Assembly: GCA_902524285.1 (NCBI GenBank)
Contig: CABZCR010000008.1
Span: 1 to 44,536 of the forward strand
DNA from: an uncultured Pelagibacteraceae bacterium
GTDB lineage: Bacteria; Pseudomonadota; Alphaproteobacteria; Pelagibacterales; AG-422-B15
Direction of reading: 5' to 3'
DNA: 44,536 bases
The notes beneath the pieces were generated by a model. It was not told where the DNA came from and did not search any database. It worked only from the letters and a program-made list of their open reading frames with translations. Positions 37,594 to 44,536 of this stretch are shown one piece after another. A program made the translations under genes and the position numbers. The stretch's first letter is position 1; each line of letters starts with the position of its first letter.

Positions 37594-38671
37594 CCAGAGT
37601 TTTTAATTTGCTCTGAAAAATATCTCTATCCATGTAGCCTTGTCTAAAGTAGCGACGATTTTTAGTATCTTTATATGAACCTCTCCCATGCAAGACACGA
37701 TAATTATCCAAAATTAGCATGTCACCTGGTCGTTGTTTAATGCGTATATTATTTTTCTTATCCTTAATTAAATCCCAAAACTTTCGCCTTGCATTTATAT
37801 AATCGTCTATTTTTTTATTTTTATCGAATGGAATTAATTCAGTTCTATTGTTGTATCTTACTTGTATTACATTGTTCATATCATCTAACTCGATCAGCTT
37901 ACATTTATTTTCTAAACAGGCATTTTCATCTTTATATCTAAAAAAAGTATTGAAAGTTGTAAGTGTATTAAAGAATTGTTTATGTCTATCTCGCATAATT
38001 TTTGCAACATTAAAACCGTCAACTATTGAATTTTCTCCACCTATTGAAGCGTTTTCTATGCAGTGTAAGAAAATATAACCTTGTGTAGGGAAGCGATATG
38101 GATTGTCAGTATGGTTCTCTAGTGCTCTTGTTGTCATAGTTAAGTCATAGGCCTTTTTTATGTTTTTAACGTCAGCAATACCGCCCCAATTTGTTTTTTT
38201 AACCGGCCCAATAAGTTTCATAAGTTCATTTAATCCATTCTTAGTTTTTGGAATATTTCTGACTAAACAAAAACCAAATGTTTCAACAGATAACAAAATG
38301 TCAGATAACATTTTTTCATTTATTAGTAGAAAGTTATATTTTGGAATTTTTATACTTTCTTTATTCCATAAACATTTTTTGGACTTAAATTCTTCTGATT
38401 CTAGTTGATTGTAGAGATAGCCAAATTGATACGAATGTTTTGAATTATCTGAAAATTGAATTTGTAAAATATTTTTTTTTATCTTGGCTGATTTAACGTA
38501 TAAATGTTCATCTATTTCCGCCGCCTCTATTAAAAGTTGATTTGTATAATTATCTCTTATCTCGCTGTTCTTACTATGCTCATAAAGCCATTGAGCATTT
38601 ACTTCATAGTTCTTAGTTTTATTTTTGAGATTTATAGTTTTTTTATTATTTTTTACTGAAATAAAGTTCAT
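37586..38671 (-). CDS. Gamma-butyrobetaine hydroxylase-like Fe(II)/2-oxoglutarate dioxygenase
   Basis: A 361-residue TauD/TfdA-superfamily enzyme with an N-terminal GBBH-like domain (about residues 10-90). The iron ligands are His187 and Asp189 in ENHTDNPYRFP and His328 in RVLHGRGSY; the later RRYFRQGY supplies the 2-oxoglutarate Arg. Relatives hydroxylate gamma-butyrobetaine to carnitine or trimethyllysine. The N-terminal domain lacks the zinc-binding cysteines of BBOX1 (no Cys in the first 90 residues), so the exact substrate is uncertain. It is one base from lipB in the same direction and converges on pccA with an 8-base overlap. Confidence 0.85.
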   Translation of the reverse strand: MNFISVKNNKKTINLKNKTKNYEVNAQWLYEHSKNSEIRDNYTNQLLIEAAEIDEHLYVKSAKIKKNILQIQFSDNSKHSYQFGYLYNQLESEEFKSKKCLWNKESIKIPKYNFLLINEKMLSDILLSVETFGFCLVRNIPKTKNGLNELMKLIGPVKKTNWGGIADVKNIKKAYDLTMTTRALENHTDNPYRFPTQGYIFLHCIENASIGGENSIVDGFNVAKIMRDRHKQFFNTLTTFNTFFRYKDENACLENKCKLIELDDMNNVIQVRYNNRTELIPFDKNKKIDDYINARRKFWDLIKDKKNNIRIKQRPGDMLILDNYRVLHGRGSYKDTKNRRYFRQGYMDRDIFQSKLKTLAI

Positions 38672-38672
38672 T

Positions 38673-39293
38673 TTAATTAAAATATTTAACTAGAGTTTTT
38701 TCAATTATTTTATCAATTTCTATATTTTTTATATTATAACCTAAATCTGAAAAACTAGTGACAAATTTGCTACTCATTCCACATGGCTTGATACCTTCGT
38801 AGTGACTTAAATCTGGATTTATATTTATTGAAAAACCATGGTAAGTAACCCATTTTTTTACCTTTAGACCGATACTAGCAATTTTGTAGAGTTGACCATT
38901 GTCCTTTTTAACGAATACTCCGTGATGATCAGGTATTGCTTCTCCAACAATTTGAAAATTACCTAAAATTTCTATAATCAGTTTCTCAATTTGGTTTACA
39001 AAAAATTTAATATCTTTTTTTCTATTATTTAAATTGATCATAAGGTAGATAACTCTTTGTCCAGGGCCATGATAGGTATACTTTCCTCCTCGATTAGTCT
39101 TAATTACAGGTATTTTATTATTATTAAGAAGGTCACTTTTATGATCAGTAGATCCTGATGTATATATTGCTGGATGACTTAGGAGCCATGCAAGTTCGTC
39201 ATTCTGGTTTTTAATTATTTCATTCACTCTATTTTCCATATATTTAAGACTTTTTAAGTAGTCTTGAGCTGAATTGTCTATCTTAATTTCCAT
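38673..39293 (-). CDS. lipB: Lipoyl(octanoyl) transferase LipB
   Basis: A 206-residue enzyme that moves octanoate from acyl carrier protein to apo-lipoyl domains of the 2-oxoacid dehydrogenases. The RGGKYTYHGPGQRVIYLMIN motif, catalytic Lys137 in YKIASIGLKV and catalytic Cys171 in GIKPCGMSSKF are present, as is VTYHGFSINI. It heads a two-gene unit with the dioxygenase. The 43-base gap to mgtE must hold both divergent promoters. Confidence 0.95.
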   Translation of the reverse strand: MEIKIDNSAQDYLKSLKYMENRVNEIIKNQNDELAWLLSHPAIYTSGSTDHKSDLLNNNKIPVIKTNRGGKYTYHGPGQRVIYLMINLNNRKKDIKFFVNQIEKLIIEILGNFQIVGEAIPDHHGVFVKKDNGQLYKIASIGLKVKKWVTYHGFSININPDLSHYEGIKPCGMSSKFVTSFSDLGYNIKNIEIDKIIEKTLVKYFN

Positions 39294-39336
39294 GTTTTTC
39301 TGGATAATAATTTAAATTGATGTACATGTTTTTATT

Positions 39337-40713
39337 ATGAATAATATTGTAAATGAACCTCCTCAAAATGAGAATATTACATTTAATAATCAACTAATTA
39401 ATGATGTAATAAATTTTTGCAATAACAAAGAAAAAGATAAACTCGCCAATATTATTTCCCCTCTTCATCCTGCAGATTTGGCTGATCTCTTCACTTTTCT
39501 TAGTAAAGAGCAACGATCTTACATTCTTAATAATCTTAGTGAAGACCGCCATACAGATGTTCTAGCTGAGCTAGATGACACTATTATTGATGAAACAGTT
39601 CAAGAATTAGAGGATACTAAAGTAGTTCGCTCCATTAGTGAGATGGAGACAGATGATGCAATTAACCTCATTGAGTCTTTGGAGCCGGCAGCTCAAAAGA
39701 AAATTTTAGACCAAGTCAATCCCACTGAGAGAGAAATTTTACAAGAAAGTCTTAATTACCCTGAAGATACTGCTGGAAGAAGAATGCAAAAAGAATTTGT
39801 TTCAATGCCGGGATTTTGGACAGTAGGGCAGGCCATTGATCATTTAAGAGAACAAATTGACTTGCCCGATGAATTCTATGAACTTTTTATTGTTGACCCG
39901 AGCAATAAACCGTTAGGGAGCGCTTCAGTTTCTAAAGTTCTGAAGTCACGTAGAGATACAAAATTAAATGAAATTTTAGAAGAAAACCCAAAATTTGTTA
40001 AGGCATCTATGGATCAAGAAGAAGTAGCACTTTTCTTTGAGCAATACTCTTTGGTGTCAGCTGGAGTTGTCGATGACCAAAATAGATTAATTGGAAGAAT
40101 TACGGCAGATGATATTGTTTGGGTTGTTCAAGAAGAAGCAGAAGAAGATATTTTGAGGTTGGGGGGTGTTTCAGAAAGTGAGATGAACCAATCCATTGGA
40201 AGATCAACGAGGCGACGATTTATATGGTTATTTCTAAATTTATTAACTGCAATTCTCGCATCTTATGTAATAAGTCTGTTTGATGCCAGTATTGAGAAAA
40301 TGGTAGCATTGGCGATTTTAATGCCAATTGTTGCATCAATGGGCGGTAATGCAGGAACACAAACGTTAACGCTAACTGTAAGAGCTATCGCAACTAAAGA
40401 ATTAGTAGATAATAATAGAAGAAAGGTATTTTTCAAAGAAATTGCGATATCAGTATTAAATGGAATATTATTTGCGATTATAACAGGATTTGCTGCCTGG
40501 ATTTGGTTTTCTGATCTTAGTTTATCTATAATTGTTGGAGCAGCAATGGTAATAAATATTTTATCTGCGGGTTTGTTTGGTTTCCTAATTCCATATATTT
40601 TTAATAAAGTTAAGATTGATCCCGCTTTGGCATCAAGTGTATTTGTAACAACAATAACTGATGTATTCGGATTTTTATCTTTTCTAGGACTCGCTTCAAT
40701 TTATTTATTTTAG
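39337..40713 (+). CDS. mgtE: Magnesium channel/transporter MgtE
   Basis: A 458-residue protein with the complete MgtE layout: an N-terminal helical superhelix domain (about 30-130), a paired CBS domain (about 135-260) that senses cytoplasmic Mg2+, and five C-terminal membrane helices. The pore signature MPIVASMGGNAGTQTLTLTV lies around residues 329-348. The domain linkers and CBS region are intact, so gating by Mg2+ is expected. The gene converges on panC and the two stop regions overlap by four bases. Confidence 0.95.
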   Translation: MNNIVNEPPQNENITFNNQLINDVINFCNNKEKDKLANIISPLHPADLADLFTFLSKEQRSYILNNLSEDRHTDVLAELDDTIIDETVQELEDTKVVRSISEMETDDAINLIESLEPAAQKKILDQVNPTEREILQESLNYPEDTAGRRMQKEFVSMPGFWTVGQAIDHLREQIDLPDEFYELFIVDPSNKPLGSASVSKVLKSRRDTKLNEILEENPKFVKASMDQEEVALFFEQYSLVSAGVVDDQNRLIGRITADDIVWVVQEEAEEDILRLGGVSESEMNQSIGRSTRRRFIWLFLNLLTAILASYVISLFDASIEKMVALAILMPIVASMGGNAGTQTLTLTVRAIATKELVDNNRRKVFFKEIAISVLNGILFAIITGFAAWIWFSDLSLSIIVGAAMVINILSAGLFGFLIPYIFNKVKIDPALASSVFVTTITDVFGFLSFLGLASIYLF

Positions 40714-41543
40714 ATTTTTATATTGTCAATTAATCGAGTATTTCCTATTTTAGCTGCAATAAATATTCTTGATTTATCACTTATTTTTTTTCGAACAGAG
40801 AGATCATCATTTAATACAGTCAGATAATCAATTTTATCAACACCATGATCTATCAGGGCTTTTTTTGTGTTATTGAGTATTTTATTAATCTTTAACTTGG
40901 TTCTAATCAATGGAGGTAATTTTTTAAGTAATTTATTGATTTTAATAGCAATTTTAAATTCCTGACCACTTAAATAATTATTTCTTGATGAAAGTGGAAG
41001 TCCATTTCTATCCCTAACAGTTTTAACGCATATTATCCTTGTGTTTAATTTTAATGATTCTGTCATTTTTTTTATTACCAAATATTGTTGATAATCTTTT
41101 TCACCAAAAAATGCTGCGTTTGGTTGCACTATATCAAAAAGTTTAAGTACAATATTTTTAACGCCTGGAAAGTATTTTGGCCTTGATTTACCACATAGTC
41201 GTTTTTCAATTGCAAACTGCGGACAATTATATTTCGTTTTATGGGTGAGAATTTGTTTTTGTATTGGAGTGAAGACAATATCAGCACCGTATTTTTTTAA
41301 GACTTTAAGATCATTTTTGAGTGTCCTTGGGTAATTTTTATAATCTTCTTTTGGTCCAAATTGTGTAGGGTTAACAAAAATACTAACTACAACAATTGAT
41401 TTTTGTTTTTGTGATTCCTTTATTAATCTTAAATGTCCTCCATGCAAAGCTCCCATTGTTGGTGTTAGATGAATTTTAAAACCATCATTTCTATATCGAT
41501 CTAGGATTTTATTGAGATATTTTATACTTTTAACTAATTTCAT
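40710..41543 (-). CDS. panC: Pantothenate synthetase
   Basis: A 277-residue ligase that joins pantoate and beta-alanine with ATP, the last step to vitamin B5. PTMGALHGGHLRLI contains the HGGH nucleotide-binding motif; FVNPTQFGPKEDYKNYPRT and the KMSKS-like LPLSSRNNYLS follow. I start at ATG 41543 (MKLVKSIKYL) because the further upstream start adds a hydrophobic, unconserved stretch within the previous gene. It overlaps the phosphodiesterase gene by 14 bases and is the last gene of the minus-strand operon. No panB is visible in the window. Confidence 0.95.
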   Translation of the reverse strand: MKLVKSIKYLNKILDRYRNDGFKIHLTPTMGALHGGHLRLIKESQKQKSIVVVSIFVNPTQFGPKEDYKNYPRTLKNDLKVLKKYGADIVFTPIQKQILTHKTKYNCPQFAIEKRLCGKSRPKYFPGVKNIVLKLFDIVQPNAAFFGEKDYQQYLVIKKMTESLKLNTRIICVKTVRDRNGLPLSSRNNYLSGQEFKIAIKINKLLKKLPPLIRTKLKINKILNNTKKALIDHGVDKIDYLTVLNDDLSVRKKISDKSRIFIAAKIGNTRLIDNIKI

Positions 41544-42216
41544 AATGTATATCTTCAAAAATAATATTATCTGCAAACTTTTTTGACAAATTATACTTAT
41601 CCAAACTATTAATTGTCCAAGTTAATAGTGGAATATTTTTCTTCCTTATACTTTGAATATTTCTGATGCTTATTTTTTCTACATCAACCGCTAAAAAATT
41701 AATGCCGAGATGAGAAATTTCTTTAAAATCGATGTTATCATTACTGGTTATTAGGCCTGTTTTATAAAATGGAGCATTGATTTTAAACCATTCACACATT
41801 TTATAATCAAATGACTGCAAAGCAATATCTCCATTGTAAGCTCGAATTATTTCGATTAATCTTTCTTCAATTTCAGGATTAAAACCAGATTTTATTTCAA
41901 TTAATATAGGTGTTTGGCCATCTACTAAATGCAGCATCTCATCAAGTGAAGGTATTTTACAATCTGTGTCTAAAAGCTTTAGTTTTCTTATTTCGTTTAT
42001 ATTTAGATCATTAATATTAGAATCTATCCCACACATCCTTTTTAAATTGTAATCATGAAATACGATAATTTCTTTATCCTTAGATAAGACAATATCACAT
42101 TCGATTGCAAGGTTGTGTTTCATTGCATTTTCAAATGCTTCCAATGAATTTTCAATAATTAATTTTTTATCATGAAGTCCTCTATGGGCAATCGGACGAT
42201 CAAGAAAAGGACTCAT
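41530..42216 (-). CDS. Glycerophosphodiester phosphodiesterase
   Basis: A 228-residue GDPD-family hydrolase (UgpQ-like) that releases glycerol-3-phosphate from deacylated phospholipids. The catalytic His of PIAHRGLHD, metal-binding Glu of IENSLEAF, the ECDIV acidic pair and the second His in VFHDYNLKRMCG are all present, and LLTWTINS marks the barrel end. There is no signal peptide, so it is cytoplasmic. Its ATG shares TAATG with the Rid gene stop. The Rid-GDPD pairing is common in alphaproteobacteria. Confidence 0.92.
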   Translation of the reverse strand: MSPFLDRPIAHRGLHDKKLIIENSLEAFENAMKHNLAIECDIVLSKDKEIIVFHDYNLKRMCGIDSNINDLNINEIRKLKLLDTDCKIPSLDEMLHLVDGQTPILIEIKSGFNPEIEERLIEIIRAYNGDIALQSFDYKMCEWFKINAPFYKTGLITSNDNIDFKEISHLGINFLAVDVEKISIRNIQSIRKKNIPLLTWTINSLDKYNLSKKFADNIIFEDIHYEIS

Positions 42217-42680
42217 TATTTCAGAATTTCAAATATTGATGCAACTTCAACACTAGCATTTTTTGGGAGAGAGTTTGCTCCAACTGCAATTCTTGAATGC
42301 TTTCCTTTTTCTCCCATAATATCACAAACAACATCTGATGCACCATTGATGACTAAAGGATGGTCAGAAAAAGAATGATCAGCATTTACGTAACCAGCAA
42401 CATGAATACAATTAAAATCACTAAGTTCACATGAAGGGTTTAGTTGATCTAACATAGACAAAGTATTAAGCATGCATATGCGTGATCCATATGATGCCTC
42501 CTTAATATCAGTTTCTGATGGAACTTTGCCAGTTATAATTTTTTCATCTTTTATAGGAAGTTGCCCAGATACATAAATCAAGTTGCCTATTTTTTTAAAA
42601 GGCAAATAATTCCCAAGAGTTACAAGCTTAAATTGCTTATAATCTTTTTCTACTTCGAGTATTTTGTCCGCTAACTTCAT
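42216..42680 (-). CDS. Rid (YjgF/YER057c/UK114) family protein
   Basis: A 154-residue protein of the Rid superfamily. Typical blocks are FKKIGNLIYVSGQLP, DIKEASYGSRICMLNTLSML, HVAGYVNADHSFSDHPLVIN and KHSRIAVGANSLPKNASVEV. The conserved Arg of HSRIAVG corresponds to the substrate-binding Arg of RidA enamine/imine deaminases, so a deaminase role is possible, although many subfamilies are uncharacterised. I start at ATG 42680 (MKLADKILEV), which gives the usual length; longer starts lie deeper inside the HAD gene. Even so it overlaps the HAD end by 44 bases. Confidence 0.88.
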   Translation of the reverse strand: MKLADKILEVEKDYKQFKLVTLGNYLPFKKIGNLIYVSGQLPIKDEKIITGKVPSETDIKEASYGSRICMLNTLSMLDQLNPSCELSDFNCIHVAGYVNADHSFSDHPLVINGASDVVCDIMGEKGKHSRIAVGANSLPKNASVEVASIFEILK

Positions 42681-43329
42681 TAATAAGAAAATTATATATA
42701 TCTTTCCAACTATATGCACGAAAATCCGCCTCTTTCGGCGAAACTGCAAGTTTAGATAATCGTTCATCAGATATGTAATGAATAGTTTTAGATCTTGATA
42801 CTTCTTCTTTTACGGAGGATATGTGGGGAGCTAAATCATCTATAAAAAAAACTTTTTCATTAAAGTCTCTAATTAATTCTTTAATTACCAACCCTTTTGG
42901 TCCGTTTCCAGCAATTATTTGAAGATCAAGACCATTCTTTTGAAAACAATACTTTCTATCATCCAAATATTTGAATGGAATATTAGTAAGAACTAAAATT
43001 TGAAAATTAGAGTCCAATAGTTTATTGATAAAGTGAATTGATCCTTCGACAAAAGTTATATCTTTTGATTCTGTTCGAAAAAAATCGTCTAAATATTCAA
43101 GTATAACTTTATTAGACAGAACTTCATTAGTTCCTTTTTGTTTTATATTTCCAAAAAGGGCGTATGAAGTTAGGTCATACCAAAACCCTTTTTTTTCTAA
43201 ATAAATTTCAAAGCATTTTACAAAATTTAATAAGACTTCATCAGCATCAGTTATAAGCAGTGGTTTATTCTTAAAAAGAGTAGCTTTGCTTATTTGCTTT
43301 TGAAGGCCATCAGATAGCTTATGTGCCAC
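42637..43329 (-). CDS. HAD-superfamily hydrolase of unknown substrate
   Basis: A 230-residue protein with the HAD fold. Motif I is LLITDADEVLLNF with nucleophile Asp28 and acid Asp30; motif II is QILVLTNIP and motif IV is KVFFIDDLAPHI. The Ala-Asp-Glu motif I and helical cap (residues about 35-95) fit small-molecule phosphatases of the haloacid dehalogenase-like group. The start is GTG 43329, three bases after the aldehyde dehydrogenase stop; no closer ATG exists. The basic tail (NTRSRKRL) lies in the overlap with the Rid gene. The substrate is unknown. Confidence 0.8.
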   Translation of the reverse strand: MAHKLSDGLQKQISKATLFKNKPLLITDADEVLLNFVKCFEIYLEKKGFWYDLTSYALFGNIKQKGTNEVLSNKVILEYLDDFFRTESKDITFVEGSIHFINKLLDSNFQILVLTNIPFKYLDDRKYCFQKNGLDLQIIAGNGPKGLVIKELIRDFNEKVFFIDDLAPHISSVKEEVSRSKTIHYISDERLSKLAVSPKEADFRAYSWKDIYNFLINEVSGQNTRSRKRL

Positions 43330-43332
43330 TAA

Positions 43333-44536
43333 TTACTTAACTTCTATCAATGTAAGTTTTGTTTGAGTATATTGGCCAAGAGCTTCCAGAGATTTATCTC
43401 TTCCAGAACCTGACTGCTTGTATCCACCGTGAGGTAAAGACATGTCTCCATCGCTCAAACTATTTATCAGAACTTTTCCACTTTTAATTCTTTTTGCAAG
43501 CTTATGTACTTTATTTAAATCATTAGACCATATCATTGCATTAAGTCCATAATGAGTATCATTTGCTATTTGAAGAGCTTCATCTTCATTTTCAAAATCT
43601 ATGGCACATAATACTGGTCCAAAAATTTCCTCTTTAGCAACAGTCATTGAATTTTGAACATCTTTAAAGACCGTAGGACTAACATAGTAGCCACCTGAGT
43701 CTTGAAGCACCTGATCACCGCCAGTTATAACATTTGCACCTTCAGATTTACCTTTATCTATATAATTCATTATTCTTTCAGTTTGAGTTTTATCAACAAT
43801 TGAGCCCATTAAAGTGTTTGGATCAAAAGGGTTGCCTGGCATCCAAGGTTGAGAGTAGCTTACGACTTTTTCTAAAAATTCGTCTTTTATCGATTTTTGA
43901 AGTAGCAACCTTGAGGGCGCATCACATACCTGACCACTGTTTCCAAACATGCCATCGGCTGCCATTTTCGCAGCGTGGTCTAAATCAGGCGCATCTGCAA
44001 ATATTATATTTGGAGACTTTCCTCCACACTCCAGTGAAACCCTCTTCATGTTGGACTCACCTGCGTAAGATAAAAAATATCTTCCAACTTCAGTAGATCC
44101 TGTAAATCCAAGTTTATCAACATCCATGTGAGTCCCTAACGCTTTTCCTGCAGTAGGACCATAACCTGGCACTACATTGAAGACTCCTTCTGGAATACCA
44201 GCCTCCATTGCTAGTTCGGCAACTCTTAATGCAGATAATGGTGATTGTTCTGCAGGCTTTAAGATAAAACTATTTCCAGTCGCTAACGCAGGTGCAAATT
44301 TCCAACAAGCCATTAACAAAGGAAAATTCCAAGGAGTAACTGCTCCAACTACACCCAGAGGTTCTTTGGTGATAGTGGCAATCAAATTATCACTTGTTGG
44401 TGCTACATCATCGTAGAGTTTATCAATTGCCTCAGCATACCATTTTGTACAATTAATACATGCCGCTATATCGCCTGTTGCTCTAGTTATAGGCTTACCC
44501 ATGTTTAAGGTTTCTAACAAGCCAAGCTCTAAAATA
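43333..44536 (-). CDS. Aldehyde dehydrogenase, PuuC-like (partial at right edge)
   Basis: About 400 residues from the C-terminus; the frame stays open to the window edge, so the N-terminal part is missing. NAD(P)-aldehyde dehydrogenase motifs are VTPWNFPL, GFTGSTEVGR, LECGGKSPN with the general-base Glu, GQVC with the catalytic Cys, and EEIFGPV. The end DGDMSLPHGGYKQSGSGRDKS matches gamma-glutamyl-gamma-aminobutyraldehyde dehydrogenase (PuuC) and related aminoaldehyde or betaine aldehyde enzymes. The exact aldehyde cannot be told. It is the first visible gene of the operon running to panC. Confidence 0.88.
   Translation of the reverse strand, partial: ILELGLLETLNMGKPITRATGDIAACINCTKWYAEAIDKLYDDVAPTSDNLIATITKEPLGVVGAVTPWNFPLLMACWKFAPALATGNSFILKPAEQSPLSALRVAELAMEAGIPEGVFNVVPGYGPTAGKALGTHMDVDKLGFTGSTEVGRYFLSYAGESNMKRVSLECGGKSPNIIFADAPDLDHAAKMAADGMFGNSGQVCDAPSRLLLQKSIKDEFLEKVVSYSQPWMPGNPFDPNTLMGSIVDKTQTERIMNYIDKGKSEGANVITGGDQVLQDSGGYYVSPTVFKDVQNSMTVAKEEIFGPVLCAIDFENEDEALQIANDTHYGLNAMIWSNDLNKVHKLAKRIKSGKVLINSLSDGDMSLPHGGYKQSGSGRDKSLEALGQYTQTKLTLIEVK

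Overview
This is an AT-rich, very tightly packed stretch of a bacterial chromosome. Several gene-order features point to an alphaproteobacterium: adk lies between secY and rpsM, the alpha operon has no rpsD, infA or rpmJ, and S14 is the zinc-free long form. The base composition, tiny or overlapping gene junctions and lack of mobile genes suggest a streamlined, probably marine, lineage. I cannot assign a genus from the sequence alone.

Left part (1-4141), accessory metabolism and a tRNA locus. It starts with the tail of a probable sugar/polyol kinase, then a class II aldolase-family protein, an NAD-dependent formate dehydrogenase of the Pseudomonas sp. 101 type, and a membrane fatty-acid/carotenoid hydroxylase-type enzyme. 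Next comes a 52-bp copy of the 3' half of tRNA-Thr(UGU), a 90-residue orphan gene, and the complete tRNA-Thr on the minus strand. This geometry matches a tRNA-targeted integration site that is now almost empty. A 32-residue membrane microprotein gene and rlmB (minus strand) close this part.

Central part (4197-33112), one co-oriented run of information-processing genes: promoter, tRNA-Tyr, tRNA-Gly, tuf, tRNA-Trp, secE, nusG, rplKAJL, rpoBC, rpsLG, fusA, then the S10, spc and alpha gene sets through rplQ. No tuf copy lies between fusA and rpsJ. Three promoters with good -35/-10 boxes and relatively GC-rich discriminators are visible: before tRNA-Tyr, before rpsL and before rpsM. Two hairpins sit at classical control points, one between rplL and rpoB and one in the rpsL leader. 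The rpoB rifampicin region and rpsL positions 43 and 88 have wild-type residues.

Right part (33158-44536), housekeeping and carbon metabolism. A RluC-family pseudouridine synthase gene leads into pccB-pccA, the two subunits of a biotin-dependent acyl-CoA (probably propionyl-CoA) carboxylase. Converging on these are lipB and a gamma-butyrobetaine hydroxylase-like dioxygenase. mgtE (magnesium channel) is divergent from lipB. It converges on a compact minus-strand operon reading aldehyde dehydrogenase (PuuC-like, cut by the window edge), HAD hydrolase, Rid-family protein, glycerophosphodiester phosphodiesterase and panC.

I see no CRISPR array, transposase, integrase, defence system or biosynthetic cluster. 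The points most worth a second look are the tRNA-Thr half-repeat with its orphan gene, the Val in place of the usual specificity Asp in PccB, the promoter-hairpin arrangement before rpsL, and the small unannotated ORFs.
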